Positions 8,351 through 17,016 of a stretch of 34,366 nt of DNA are shown in pieces. The translations under genes were made by a program, and so were the position numbers. The DNA lies in assembly GCA_002479245.1 (NCBI GenBank), contig DLMG01000318.1:7367-41732 (forward strand), read 5' to 3'. This DNA comes from Verrucomicrobia subdivision 3 bacterium UBA7542 (GTDB lineage Bacteria > Verrucomicrobiota > Verrucomicrobiia > Limisphaerales > UBA11358). The notes beneath the pieces are model-generated. The model was not told the origin of the DNA. It saw nothing but the letters and a program-made list of their open reading frames with translations, and did no database searches. How positions within the stretch are numbered: the stretch's first letter is position 1; every line of letters begins with the position of its first letter.

Positions 8351-8432
8351 CGTTCTGAAACCGCGCTCAACTCCGCCGTCGTCCGTTCATGCCACTCCCG
8401 ACCTGCTCCGTTTCGCTGCCGGTTTCAGAACG
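8351..8432. repeat. 13-bp perfect inverted repeat enclosing 56 bp
   Basis: CGTTCTGAAACCG at 8351-8363 is the exact reverse complement of CGGTTTCAGAACG at 8420-8432. The enclosed 56 bases are GC-rich. It could be a long-stem RNA, a cruciform or a small miniature-element footprint. No ORF or target duplication is evident. Confidence 0.6.
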
Positions 8433-8499
8433 CCCGTTCAGTGCTTGGTCATCACGAACCACAATCCGCAGCCGTAATGGTGCATCTGATGTGATGCGA

Positions 8500-8930
8500 G
8501 ATGCACACCTTCGTGCTTGCAGGTTTGCGAACCATCATGCGAATCACGATGCCAACTATGCCGCCAACTTTCACGCTTCGTCAGATGCTTCAACTGGTGC
8601 CATTCGCCTGCAAACTTCCATGCCAAACATGGTGCCGCTCGCAATTACGCAGGTTCATGCCAACACAAGTGCCAACAGTTTCGTGTGAGTTTGAGGATGG
8701 CCGCTACATCGGTTGCTACGCGTGATGCACACTTTCATGCTTTCAGGTTTGCAAACTATCATGCGAACCACGATGCCAACTATGCCGCCAACATTCGTGC
8801 TTCGTCACATGCTTCGACTGGTGCTATCCGCCTGCAAACCTCCATGCCAATCATTATGCGCCTTCAATTGCGCAGGTAGATGCCAACTGAAGTGCCCACA
8901 CAATTTTGTGCGGGTTTGAGAGTGGACGCC
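8500..8930. repeat. 224-bp imperfect tandem duplication with internal 12-nt period
   Basis: The unit beginning GATGCACAC at 8500 recurs at 8724. Long stretches are nearly identical, for example ATGCCAACTATGCCGCCAAC in both copies. Inside each unit the trinucleotide TGC (sometimes CGC) recurs at steps of 12 nt, with units such as TGCGAACCATCA, TGCGAATCACGA and TGCAAACTTCCA. Open frames cross the block but use different frames in the two copies (224 is not a multiple of three). I therefore read it as non-coding repeat DNA. Confidence 0.75.
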
Positions 8931-8935
8931 TCACC

Positions 8936-8951
8936 CCTTAAATTTTTAAGG
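8936..8951. repeat. Palindrome CCTTAAA-TT-TTTAAGG
   Basis: A perfect 7-bp inverted repeat with a 2-nt centre, exactly at the junction between the 224-bp duplication and the 11-nt array. Flanking GACGCC (8925-8930) and GGCGTC (8950-8955) offer an alternative outer pairing. A bidirectional terminator is one possibility. Confidence 0.5.
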
Positions 8952-8974
8952 CGTCGGTGTTCGCAGAATTTCCG

Positions 8975-9455
8975 GCGAATTGCCGCGCAACTTCCGCGCA
9001 ACGGCCGAGCACCATCCGGCGTGGTTTCTGGCGCAGCGTCCGTGCGATAGCCGATGAAGTGTCCGGTTAAATCTCCGGGCAACTTCCGGGCAATGTCCGC
9101 GCAGTATCCGCGCAACAGCCGGGACGTGTCCGGTTAATCTCCAAACAGTGTCCGCGCCACGTCCGCGCAACATCCGGGCAATTTCCCGGCAGCGTCCGGG
9201 AAATTCCACAGGATAGCCACGCTTGTGTCCGCGTCCAGTCCGTGCCCGCATCCAGTCCGCGACCGTGACTATATTTTGTCCATGGCTGCGAACAGTCCAC
9301 TTCCGCGACGTGTCCGCAAATATGGCCGTGTCCAGTCCGTGACCTGACCACGACCGCGATTTGTCCGTATCCATGTCCAGTCCATGACCGCGCACAGTCC
9401 GTATCCTTGGTCAGTCCGTGTCCAGTCCGTAACCGCGACCAGTCCGCGTCCGTGC
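8975..9455. repeat. Degenerate 11-nt-period tandem array upstream of hsdM
   Basis: From 9079 to 9199, eleven consecutive 11-mers keep an exact 11-nt step: GCAACTTCCGG, GCAATGTCCGC, GCAGTATCCGC, GCAACAGCCGG, GACGTGTCCGG and so on. The consensus is GCAAYGTCCGS. Upstream (8975-9078) the step is 11-12 nt. Downstream (to about 9455) a variant built on TCCAGTCCGTG continues, mostly at multiples of 11. Since 11 is not a multiple of three, no frame repeats a peptide, so the array is non-coding. Close to one helical turn, it places the TCCG words on the same DNA face. Confidence 0.8.
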
Positions 9456-9794
9456 TTCACCCTTGGAAAATCCAGATATGTTCAAGGTGATTTCCGCCGT
9501 CTGTCCGCGCTGGCCCGTGCGGGCGGTTGTCTCCACTCAATCCGCTGCGCCAACCCACCGCACGCTCCGCGACGGATTCGGTTCATCTGGCGTTCCGTGC
9601 GGCTGGCCGTTGCGCCCGGCGGTGACGACTATGCGTTCGTCCCATCCGTCGCCCCGTCCACCCGCACCGAACGCCTTTCATATTTTCTTGGTGCAGGCGT
9701 GCCGGTGTCGTGCTAAAAAATAAAATTTAGATCAAACGGCGACACAGCGACACGCTCGCTTGTCACTCGCGCCGCACTTTGGCATCATCGCGCA
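9456..9794. promoter_or_regulatory. Leader region of the hsdM-hsdS operon
   Basis: A gene-free stretch ending at the hsdM start. An AT-rich island at 9714-9732 (CTAAAAAATAAAATTTAGAT) is the only clear promoter-like sequence and probably supplies the -10 region. It is followed by an iterated GCGACAC pair (9743-9757 region). An ORF from 9463 to 9723 looks like shadow coding. Confidence 0.4.
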
Positions 9795-11351
9795 ATGCCG
9801 CGACCTGCCAGCAAAAAATCTCCGCCAAACGGCTCGGCCTTGGGCTTTGAGGCGACCCTTTGGTCTGCCGCCGAAAAGCTCAAGGGCAACATGGACGCGG
9901 GCGAATACAAGCACGTCGTCCTCGGCCTGATTTTTCTCAAATATATTTCCGATGCGTTCGAGGAACGGCACGCCGCGCTTGCGAAGGACAAATCCGCCGA
10001 CGCCGAAGACCGCGACGAATACACCGCCGACAACATTTTTTGGGTCAACAAAATCGCCCGCTGGTCATATTTGCAGGGACGCGCCAAGCAGCCCACCATC
10101 GGCAAAGACCTCGACGACGCGATGGTCGCGGTGGAAAAGGACAATCCCACGCTCAAAGGGGTGCTTCCCAAGGAATACGCCCGCCCCGCGCTCGACAAGC
10201 ACCGGCTCGGCGAACTCATTGATCTCATCGGCACGATTGGACTTGGCGACCGCGAAAGCCGCTCCAAGGACATTCTCGGTCGCGTGTATGAATATTTTTT
10301 GAGCCAGTTCGCCAGCGCCGAGGGCAAGCAGAGCGGCCAGTTTTACACGCCGCGCCATGTCGTCCGGCTGCTGATTGAAATTCTCGCGCCCTACAAAGGC
10401 CGCGTGTTCGATCCGTGCTGCGGTTCGGGCGGGATGTTCGTGCAGGGCGAAAAATTCGTGGAATCCCACGGCGGACGCATCGGCGACATTTCCATTTACG
10501 GGCAGGAATCCAATTACACCACCTGGCGGCTCGCCATGATGAACATGGCGATTCGCGGCATCGAAGCGCACATTGCCTGGAACGAACAAGGCTCGTTCCA
10601 GAACGACTCCTTCAAGGATTTGAAGGCCGACTACATTCTGGCGAATCCGCCGTTCAACGACGACGATTGGGGCGGCGACCGGCTGCGCGAGGACGTGCGC
10701 TGGAAATTTGGCGTGCCGCCGACGGGCAACGCCAACTTCGCCTGGGTGCAACATTTCATCCACCACCTTGCGCCCACCGGCATGGCCGGCTTTGTTCTCG
10801 CCAATGGCTCGATGTCCTCGAATCAATCCGGCGAAGGCGAAATCCGCCAAACTCTCGTTGAAGCGGATTTGGTGGATTGCATGGTGGCGCTGCCGGGACA
10901 ACTTTTTTATTCCACGCCGATTCCGGTTTGCTTGTGGTTCATTTCCCGCGACAAGCGGAACAACCGCTTCAAAGACCGTCGCGGCAAAGTGCTTTTCATA
11001 GACGCCCGCAAATTCGGCACGATGATTGACCGCGTCCACCGTGAACTGACCGGTGACGATATTGCCAAAATCGCCGGGACATACCACACATGGCGCGGCG
11101 ATAAGGGCGCGGGCAAATACGAGGACACGCCCGGTTTTTGCAAGAGCGGCACGCTTGAAGAAATCAGCAGTCACGGCTTTGTGCTGACACCAGGACGTTA
11201 CGTTGGCGCGGAAGATATTGAGGATGATGGCGAACCGTTTCCAAAGAAAATGAAACGTCTGGCTGCGAAGTTAGACGAACAGTTCAAGGAATCAGCAAAG
11301 CTGGAAAAGCTCATTCGCAAAAACATCAGTGCCCTTGGATATGACAAGTGA
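9795..11351 (+). CDS. hsdM: Type I restriction-modification DNA methyltransferase subunit (HsdM)
   Basis: 518 residues, the usual HsdM length. Residues about 15-155 form the HsdM N-terminal helical domain ([20 protein letters not shown]). The methyltransferase core follows: [12 protein letters not shown] near 180, the SAM-binding motif [11 protein letters not shown] near 204 and the catalytic ANPPF near 282 (N6-adenine class). With two HsdM and one HsdS it forms the modification enzyme; with HsdR it forms the restriction complex. The 3' end overlaps hsdS by 11 bases. The gene follows a 1.5-kb repeat island. Confidence 0.97.
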   Translation: MPRPASKKSPPNGSALGFEATLWSAAEKLKGNMDAGEYKHVVLGLIFLKYISDAFEERHAALAKDKSADAEDRDEYTADNIFWVNKIARWSYLQGRAKQPTIGKDLDDAMVAVEKDNPTLKGVLPKEYARPALDKHRLGELIDLIGTIGLGDRESRSKDILGRVYEYFLSQFASAEGKQSGQFYTPRHVVRLLIEILAPYKGRVFDPCCGSGGMFVQGEKFVESHGGRIGDISIYGQESNYTTWRLAMMNMAIRGIEAHIAWNEQGSFQNDSFKDLKADYILANPPFNDDDWGGDRLREDVRWKFGVPPTGNANFAWVQHFIHHLAPTGMAGFVLANGSMSSNQSGEGEIRQTLVEADLVDCMVALPGQLFYSTPIPVCLWFISRDKRNNRFKDRRGKVLFIDARKFGTMIDRVHRELTGDDIAKIAGTYHTWRGDKGAGKYEDTPGFCKSGTLEEISSHGFVLTPGRYVGAEDIEDDGEPFPKKMKRLAAKLDEQFKESAKLEKLIRKNISALGYDK

Positions 11352-12561
11352 GTGGAAAATTCAGTCTCTGCGCGAAGCTGGCGTGTCGCTGATAGATTGC
11401 GATCACCGCACACCCCCCGCCGCCGAGTCTGGCTATCCATACGTCGCCATTCCACAACTCAAGCAAGGGCGGCTTGACCTTTCGGATGTTCGCCGGATCA
11501 CCCGCGAGCATTTTCTCGAATGGACTCGCAAAGCAAATCCGCAGACAAATGATGTCATTCTTTCGCGTCGGTGCAATCCGGGGGAAACCTCAGTTGTGCC
11601 TGACGGGTTGGAATGTGCGCTTGGGCAAAATTTGGTTTTGCTTCGCGCAGATGCCTCAAAATTATTTCCGCCATTTCTCCGTTGGCTCGTGCGCGGCAGC
11701 GACTGGTGGGAGCAAATTGGCAAGTTCCTCAATGTCGGCGCTGTGTTCGACAGCTTGAAGTGTGCTGACATTCCAAACTTTCGATTGCCCATTCCACCAT
11801 TTGCCGAGCAACAGGCAATTGCGGGAGTTTTGGGCGCGCTGGATGACAAGATTGAGTTGAACCGGCGGATGAACGAGACGCTGGAGACGCTGGCACGAAG
11901 TTTTTTCAAATCCCATTTCGTGGACGCTGTCGCAACCAAGCTGCCCAAAGGCTGGCGCGCTGGTAAACTGCGTGATTGTTGTGAGCGGGTCGAGAACGGC
12001 GGCACTCCAAAGCGTGACGAACCAAGCTACTGGACTCCCGCCACAGTTCCATGGCTCACGTCCGGTGAAGTTCGACAGGCCATTGTGACAAAGACAGACA
12101 ATTTTATTTCCGAAGAGGGTCTTGAAAACAGCAGTGCGAAACTCTGGCCTCCCGCGACAACGGTGGTTGCGCTTTACGGCGCGACCGCAGGGCAAGTGTG
12201 CTTTCTTGGCGACACGATGTGCTCGAATCAAGCGTGCTGCGGGCTGATCCCCAAAAAAGACTTGCGTTATTACGTCTATTTGCACGCCTCGTCTTCCGTC
12301 GCTGCGTTTGAACAGCAAACACGAGGTTCAGCACAACAGAATTTGAGCCAGCAAATCGTCGCAGATTTTCCAACCGTCATTCCCGACGACGACACACTGG
12401 CCGAGTTCGATCAGATTGTGCATCCCCTTTTCTCGCGGTGGATAGACAACCTCAAAGAATCCCGCACGCTGGCCGAGTTGCGCGACGCGCTGCTGCCCAA
12501 GCTGCTGTCCGGCGAGTTGCGCGTGCCCGCCGCCGCCAACATTAAGGAGGCCGTTGCATGA
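11341..12561 (+). CDS. hsdS: Type I restriction-modification specificity subunit (HsdS)
   Basis: 406 residues with two target-recognition domains (about 1-150 and 205-355), separated by the conserved helical region [20 protein letters not shown] near 150-170. A C-terminal helix holds [19 protein letters not shown]. Each TRD reads one half of a bipartite DNA target. I start at ATG 11341, inside the end of hsdM. The last 15 bases (GGAGG at 12547-12551, then ATGA) double as the ribosome binding site and start of the next gene. Copies of this 3' tail recur at 14022-14102 and 15771-15860. Confidence 0.95.
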   Translation: MTSEWKIQSLREAGVSLIDCDHRTPPAAESGYPYVAIPQLKQGRLDLSDVRRITREHFLEWTRKANPQTNDVILSRRCNPGETSVVPDGLECALGQNLVLLRADASKLFPPFLRWLVRGSDWWEQIGKFLNVGAVFDSLKCADIPNFRLPIPPFAEQQAIAGVLGALDDKIELNRRMNETLETLARSFFKSHFVDAVATKLPKGWRAGKLRDCCERVENGGTPKRDEPSYWTPATVPWLTSGEVRQAIVTKTDNFISEEGLENSSAKLWPPATTVVALYGATAGQVCFLGDTMCSNQACCGLIPKKDLRYYVYLHASSSVAAFEQQTRGSAQQNLSQQIVADFPTVIPDDDTLAEFDQIVHPLFSRWIDNLKESRTLAELRDALLPKLLSGELRVPAAANIKEAVA

Positions 12562-13040
12562 ACGTGTTCCGACTGCATGTGCCGGCCGAGGCTACGCGCC
12601 GTGAATACGCCGTCTATGTGATGGTCGCCCGCCATCGCAAAACAAAGACCGTTAAAATTTACATCGGTAAGACCGGCGACAATCGTGAAGGCTGCAATCC
12701 CGTGATTTCCAGGGCGGGAAACCACCTTTCATTTAATCCAATGCACGCGCAGTCCCGTAACTATTTGGGCAAACCGGAAAACTACGATTTCGATTTTTTC
12801 TTCACTTCCTTTGGCGCTTATGTCCGGCCTTCACAATCTCGGCGCGGCATTGACCTTGTGAACGAGATGGAGCGGCGCATGAATTGTCTTGCACGGGAAA
12901 CTTTCGGAGAAATCATAAACCCGCTCAAGTTGTCCCGTTACATTTCGCGAGCAGAAAAAGATCGCCGAAGCCGGCTCGCAACTCCGGAGCGTATGGCCCG
13001 GTTGAAGGAATTGGTCAAAACCGTGCGGCGATCCATCTAG
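12558..13040 (+). CDS. GIY-YIG-like domain protein (tentative)
   Basis: 160 residues; the start ATG overlaps the hsdS stop (ATGA) and has GGAGG 6-7 nt upstream. AVYVMVARHRKTKTVKIYIG near 18-38, continuing KTGDNREG, resembles the paired strands of a GIY-YIG nuclease. RAGNHLS then follows, and ERR near residue 105 could supply the catalytic Glu. The canonical GIY tripeptide is replaced by VYV, so activity is uncertain. It sits between hsdS and an Mrr-like nuclease, consistent with an accessory role in restriction. Confidence 0.5.
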   Translation: MNVFRLHVPAEATRREYAVYVMVARHRKTKTVKIYIGKTGDNREGCNPVISRAGNHLSFNPMHAQSRNYLGKPENYDFDFFFTSFGAYVRPSQSRRGIDLVNEMERRMNCLARETFGEIINPLKLSRYISRAEKDRRSRLATPERMARLKELVKTVRRSI

Positions 13041-13053
13041 GAGAAAATGAATT

Positions 13054-14025
13054 ATGCCTGAAGTTTACTGTGTTCGCGCCGAGTATGGCACCTTTGCCGC
13101 ACAGTTCGTCAAGGGTGGCTACATGGCCATTGGTTGGAATGACGTAAAAGACCTGCGCCGTCTGAAATCGAAGGAGGAACTTTACCCGCTTTACAAAAAG
13201 GCTTATCCAGAGGATACGTCGAACATTGTCATCGGTCAGCAAGTTGGGCAGATGGCTCGTTTCTTGTTCGATATTCAGGCTGGTGATTATGTGATTACGC
13301 CCGATGCGGACACGGAACTCCTCCATATTGGAGTCGTGCAGCCCTCACCGCCTTATTATTATGGTGACGCCAGCGATGGGTGTCAGTTCTTCCATCGGCG
13401 TCCGGTTAAATGGTTGCCAGGCACATTTAAGCGGGGCGCGTTCTCGGTCCCATTCCAAAACACGATGCGATCTTCGCTGACGGTGTTTTTTGTCTCACAG
13501 AAGGAGCATTTTCTTGAGGTGATTGGGAGGAAGGAACTGGCGCCCAATGCACCAAAAGAATCATACGACCCGTATCGCGCAGTTCTGGATCAAGTCTTGG
13601 AATTGAACGACAAGGAGTTTGAAATTCTCATCACGCACTTGCTCGCGGCTATCGGATTTGAAGGAGCAGAGCACACTGGCAAATCCGGTGACGGTGGCGT
13701 GGATGCAACGGGGGAACTCAATGTGGCAAATCTTGCGAAGGTGAAACTGTTCGTGCAGGTGAAGCGCTATAAAATCGGCACGAAAATCGCCGCCAAAGAT
13801 GTGAAGTCGCTCCGGCAGTCCATACCATCAGGCGGCCAGGGTGCGTTCATCACCACCGCCGAGTTTCAGGCCAAGGCCAGCGATGTGGCGTTGGAGCAGG
13901 GCTTTCCCCGGATCGGCCTTGTGAACGGGCAGCAGTTGGTGGATTTGCTGGTGGAGCACTGGGAAAACATTCCCGATGACTTCAAAAACAAGCTCGGCCT
14001 GAAGCAGGGACTGGTGCGCGCATGA
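13054..14025 (+). CDS. Mrr-like restriction endonuclease
   Basis: 323 residues. The C-terminal half has the Mrr-type PD-(D/E)xK core: EFEILITHLLAAIGFEGAEH near 188-208, then GDGGVDATG near 212-220 (catalytic Asp) and LFVQVKRYK near 230-238 (Q-x-K). The N-terminal half (about 1-160, with GGYMAIGWNDV and AGDYVITPD) looks like a PUA/EVE-like or NERD-associated recognition domain. Mrr proteins are often type IV enzymes that cut modified DNA. Its stop overlaps the ATG of the hsdS-tail fragment (ATGA). Confidence 0.85.
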   Translation: MPEVYCVRAEYGTFAAQFVKGGYMAIGWNDVKDLRRLKSKEELYPLYKKAYPEDTSNIVIGQQVGQMARFLFDIQAGDYVITPDADTELLHIGVVQPSPPYYYGDASDGCQFFHRRPVKWLPGTFKRGAFSVPFQNTMRSSLTVFFVSQKEHFLEVIGRKELAPNAPKESYDPYRAVLDQVLELNDKEFEILITHLLAAIGFEGAEHTGKSGDGGVDATGELNVANLAKVKLFVQVKRYKIGTKIAAKDVKSLRQSIPSGGQGAFITTAEFQAKASDVALEQGFPRIGLVNGQQLVDLLVEHWENIPDDFKNKLGLKQGLVRA

Positions 14026-14102
14026 AATGTAATTTGCCCAAGTTGCAGTCCAACGAGTTGCGCGTGCCAGCCGCCGCTAAATTTGTGGAGGCAGCGGCTT
14101 GA
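14022..14102 (+). pseudogene. Remnant of an hsdS 3' end (first copy)
   Basis: The 26-codon frame reads [20 protein letters not shown] then FVEAAA and matches the hsdS C-terminus ([23 protein letters not shown]). The DNA is clearly related too (GAGTTGCGCGTGCC is shared). It even keeps the GGAGG and the following start position: GGAGG-N7-ATGA after hsdS corresponds to GGAGG-N7-TTGA here. It begins with an ATGA overlap with the Mrr-like gene. It may be a relic of a lost hsdS or a scar of cassette insertion; translation is possible. Confidence 0.8.
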
Positions 14103-14908
14103 TTATGGAAGTGCTCGAACTCACCGCCACGCAGTTCCTCAAGTCGATGTCCACCGGGCGGAACCATCCGTTGCTGCTGGGGTGCGAGAATGCCAGCGGG
14201 AACAAGTTTGAAGTGGTGGTGAAGTTGCGCGGGCGGGAAATGGACGAGAAAGCCCAAATGGCCGAACTGCTCACCGCGCAACTGGCGGACGACCTGGGAT
14301 TGCAAGCGCCGCAAGCGGCGCTGGTGAACGTGCCCGCCGGGTTTGAAGCCATCATCCCCGGGCATGAATTGGCGAAGCTGGTAAAAGGCAGTCCCGGCCT
14401 GAATTTTGGCTCGGTCCACTTGGGCGCGGGATTTACCACCTGGCCGCCGGGCCGCAATCCCGTGGGCGCGCAGCGGGATCAAGCCGCAGATATTTTTGCC
14501 TTCGACACACTTATTCAGAACCCGGACCGGCGGGCGGTGAACCCGAACCTTTGGGCGCGTTCCGACCGGCTCGGTGTTTACGACCATGAACAGGCATTTT
14601 CATTTTTATCCTTGCCCATCATCGGCGGCGCGCCGAAGCCGTGGGTGGCGGCAAGTCATGGAAATGGATTTCGTTTTTTGGAACAGCACGTTTTCTACGG
14701 GAATCTGCGCGGCGGGCGGTTGAATCTCGGCCCGTTCAAGGAAAAACTCGGCGCACTGACCGATAAACGGATTCAAGGCTATCTTGAGACAGTTCCGGCC
14801 GGGTGGCTGGGGCAGAGCGATTTTGGCGGGCAGGTCGCCGGGTATTTCTGCGAGGCTCGCCAGCAACGGGAAGGTCTGGTAAATTTGGTAAAACACATAC
14901 TGCGATGA
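14099..14908 (+). CDS. HipA-like kinase
   Basis: 269 residues. The kinase signature DIFAFDTLIQNPDRRAVNPN near 137-156 matches the HipA-type catalytic loop (D-x-x-x-x-N-x-D-R), and GVYDHEQAF near 159-167 provides the metal-binding Asp. NKFEVVVKLRG near 38-48 offers the ATP-binding Lys. It is shorter than canonical HipA (about 440) and lacks the N-terminal subdomain, as in short HipA-family kinases found beside DUF3037 genes. By homology with the hsdS/next-gene junction, TTG 14099 (GGAGG 7 nt upstream) is the start; ATG 14105 is the alternative. It couples to the DUF3037 gene by an ATGA overlap. Confidence 0.85.
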   Translation: MIMEVLELTATQFLKSMSTGRNHPLLLGCENASGNKFEVVVKLRGREMDEKAQMAELLTAQLADDLGLQAPQAALVNVPAGFEAIIPGHELAKLVKGSPGLNFGSVHLGAGFTTWPPGRNPVGAQRDQAADIFAFDTLIQNPDRRAVNPNLWARSDRLGVYDHEQAFSFLSLPIIGGAPKPWVAASHGNGFRFLEQHVFYGNLRGGRLNLGPFKEKLGALTDKRIQGYLETVPAGWLGQSDFGGQVAGYFCEARQQREGLVNLVKHILR

Positions 14909-15774
14909 AAACAACCTACAACACCATCACCCTGCGTTATCTGCACGACGTTGTGACCGGCGAATTTGCCAACATCGGGGTTGTGCTCTATTCGCCAGAG
15001 CAACGGTTTCTGGAGGCGCGCTTCACCACGTCCTACGAACGGTTGAACGCGATTTTTTTGAAGATTGACCATCTGCACTTTCGCGCCCTGATGCGTTACC
15101 TAGCGAACCGGTTTGACGAAATCGCCGCCGACATCCGCGATGGCTTGCACGTTCCGCCCGTGACCGCGCTGAAAGAAATTGTCCGCCAGGTGCTGCCGCC
15201 GGACGATAGCTCGCTGCAATGGTCGGAACCGGGCGGAGGCTTCACGGAAGACGCGGCGGCGACGCTGGATGAATTGTTCAAAAGGTCCGTCGAGCGATAC
15301 GTCGCCGGCGCGGAACAGGTGAGCCGGAGCGACGAGGAAATTGCCAAGCCGTTCAAAGCCAGGCTGGGCAGGACGGCAGAGAAACTGGCGGAAAAGAAAA
15401 TTGAAACGAAGGACTATCAATACGACTTCCGCTTCGCCTGGAAAAATGACATCTGGCATCTTTACGAGCCGGTTTCCTTTGATTTGGTTGATCCGGGCAG
15501 CATCCGCGAGAAGGCGAACAAGTGGCTGGGCCGGGGCGTGGCGCTGCATGATGCGCGGGAGAAATTTAAGATTCACTTCCTTTTGGGCGAACCGCGACAG
15601 GATGAAACGAAGAAGGCGTTTGAAAACGCGATTCATCTGTTGGGCAAGATCCCCGGAAACAAAGAGCTTGTCCGCGAAAATGAATTGGAACACTTCGCGG
15701 CACACGTGGCAAAAGAGATTGGCAGCCATGGCCTGCCTGAAATTGTTCTGCGCGATAAACCAAAACGTCAATGA
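14905..15774 (+). CDS. DUF3037 family protein
   Basis: 289 residues, starting at the ATG that overlaps the HipA-like stop. The N-terminus YNTITLRYLHDVVTGEFANI followed by GVVLYSP is the DUF3037 hallmark. DUF3037 genes recur next to short HipA-like kinases, so this is probably a two-gene toxin-antitoxin-like or defence module. No catalytic motif is evident; the charged C-terminal half is helical. The stop overlaps the ATG of the second hsdS-tail remnant. Confidence 0.85.
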   Translation: MKTTYNTITLRYLHDVVTGEFANIGVVLYSPEQRFLEARFTTSYERLNAIFLKIDHLHFRALMRYLANRFDEIAADIRDGLHVPPVTALKEIVRQVLPPDDSSLQWSEPGGGFTEDAAATLDELFKRSVERYVAGAEQVSRSDEEIAKPFKARLGRTAEKLAEKKIETKDYQYDFRFAWKNDIWHLYEPVSFDLVDPGSIREKANKWLGRGVALHDAREKFKIHFLLGEPRQDETKKAFENAIHLLGKIPGNKELVRENELEHFAAHVAKEIGSHGLPEIVLRDKPKRQ

Positions 15775-15860
15775 GCCGGGTCATCGCAACGTCCGTCGTT
15801 GAAATTGCCGCGCTGCTGTCCGGCAAGTTGCGCGTGCCGGTTGCCAAACTCACGAAATAA
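15771..15860 (+). pseudogene. Remnant of an hsdS 3' end (second copy)
   Basis: A 29-codon frame ends AALLSGKLRVPVAKLTK, aligning with the hsdS tail [17 protein letters not shown]; the DNA shares CTGCTGTCCGGC-AGTTGCGCGTGCC. Its ATG overlaps the DUF3037 stop (ATGA), the same join seen for the first remnant. The residues before LLSG do not match HsdS. It lies exactly between the HipA/DUF3037 module and the next cargo module. Confidence 0.75.
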
Positions 15861-15877
15861 ATAGAAAGGGAAAATTT

Positions 15878-16099
15878 ATGAATAAAATGCCAGAAAAGTC
15901 GGTGACAGACCGGAAGAAGCTGATGTTGCCACAGGAAATTTCCGAGGTGTTTTCCCAGCTTGGTTTGCAGAAGGAAGAGGAGCGCGAAAAGTTCCGGTCT
16001 TTGGCCGAGGTAAAACAGCCGGAAAATGAAAGTGTCCGCATTTTGTTGTCCGGCACCACCGCCGGATTGAAGGACGCGCAAGGAGGGAGTTATGCCTAA
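15878..16099 (+). CDS. Small hypothetical protein upstream of the Clp-fold protease
   Basis: 73 residues, highly charged (K/E-rich), with a predicted helix QLGLQKEEEREKFRSLAEVK. It has an AAAGGG ribosome site upstream, and its 3' end overlaps the next start by eight bases, so it is probably translated. No family is recognised. Position and overlap suggest a partner or inhibitor of the following proteinase. Confidence 0.6.
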   Translation: MNKMPEKSVTDRKKLMLPQEISEVFSQLGLQKEEEREKFRSLAEVKQPENESVRILLSGTTAGLKDAQGGSYA

Positions 16100-17003
16100 T
16101 TGGAATAATATGCTCAATGAGGTCACGGCCATCGGCGGCGCGCATGATGTCCTGCGGCGGCGCTACCTTAAAAAACTTCACGAGGAAACGAAGCGGAATA
16201 TCATCATCTATTACAGCGGCTGGTTGCAGAAGCCCGGCTTTCCCGGCGCTGGAATCAATGACGAGGACAAGAACGGGTTCATGACCACCATCAATGGCCT
16301 GGACAGGAAGTTGGGCCTGGACTTGGTTTTGCACACACCGGGCGGTGACACAGCCGCCACCGAATCATTGGTGGATTACCTGCGCCAGATGTTTAACGGC
16401 GATGTTCGCGCCATTGTGCCGCAGATTGCCATGTCGGGCGGAACGATGATTGCGTGCGCCTGCAAAGTGATTTTGATGGGCAAGCAGTCCAGCCTGGGGC
16501 CGGTTGATCCGCAGTTCAATGGCATTCCCGCGCATGGCGTGATCGAGGAATTTCGGCGGGCTTACGAGGAAATCAGGGTTGACCCGGCGAAGATTCCCGT
16601 CTGGCAGCCCATTATCGCCAAATATTCCCCAGCGTTTATCGGTGAGTGCCAGAAAGCCATCGCTTGGTCGGAACAACTCGTCCGCGAATGGCTCGCGACC
16701 GGAATGCTCGCCGGTGATGCAGCCCGCGATCAAAAAATTGACCGGATCGTCAAAGAGTTGACCGACCACGCATTGACCCTGTCCCATGCCCGGCATCTGT
16801 CGGCAGAAACGTGTGTTGAGATGGGCTTGAATATCGAAATGATTGAGGCCAAGCAGGAATTGCAGGATGCCGTGCTTAGCCTGCATCACGCCTGCATGTT
16901 GACCATGTCGCAAACGGGCGCCTTCAAGATAATCGAGAACCATCAGGGGGCGGCTTTTATCCAAGCCGCCCAGGTCGCGCAAATGATTCAAGGGATCAAA
17001 TAA
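16092..17003 (+). CDS. SDH-family Clp-fold serine proteinase
   Basis: 303 residues with a GGAGGG ribosome site. LDLVLHTPGGDTAATESLVD near 75-95 and the nucleophile segment IAMSGGTMIACACKVI near 112-128 (Ser in SGG) are the crotonase/ClpP-fold signatures of the serine dehydrogenase proteinase (SDH_sah) family. GPVDPQFNGIPAHGV follows, with the expected active-site His/Asp region. The family is related to signal peptide peptidase SppA but lacks membrane segments here, so it is likely cytoplasmic. In defence islands such proteases act as effectors or as processors of partner proteins; the substrate here is unknown. Confidence 0.88.
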   Translation: MPNWNNMLNEVTAIGGAHDVLRRRYLKKLHEETKRNIIIYYSGWLQKPGFPGAGINDEDKNGFMTTINGLDRKLGLDLVLHTPGGDTAATESLVDYLRQMFNGDVRAIVPQIAMSGGTMIACACKVILMGKQSSLGPVDPQFNGIPAHGVIEEFRRAYEEIRVDPAKIPVWQPIIAKYSPAFIGECQKAIAWSEQLVREWLATGMLAGDAARDQKIDRIVKELTDHALTLSHARHLSAETCVEMGLNIEMIEAKQELQDAVLSLHHACMLTMSQTGAFKIIENHQGAAFIQAAQVAQMIQGIK

Positions 17004-17016
17004 AGAAAGTGAAGCC

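Noticed and set aside
8389..8919. ORFs across the 224-bp duplication giving A-N-x-x tetrapeptide repeats
   Set aside because: The duplicated DNA is read in different frames in the two copies, so the peptide repeat follows from the 12-nt DNA period rather than from selection on protein.
8500..9455. CRISPR array
   Set aside because: Units are 11-12 nt, degenerate and contiguous, with no constant repeat/variable spacer alternation, and no cas genes are present.
8946..9460. Minus-strand ORFs with R/G/H/T-rich repeats in the 11-nt array
   Set aside because: An 11-nt period shifts frame at every unit, so no conserved peptide repeat exists.
9463..9723. An 86-codon ORF before hsdM
   Set aside because: GC-rich shadow-like composition with many P, R, C and S and no domain; the 3' end runs into the AT-rich promoter-like island.
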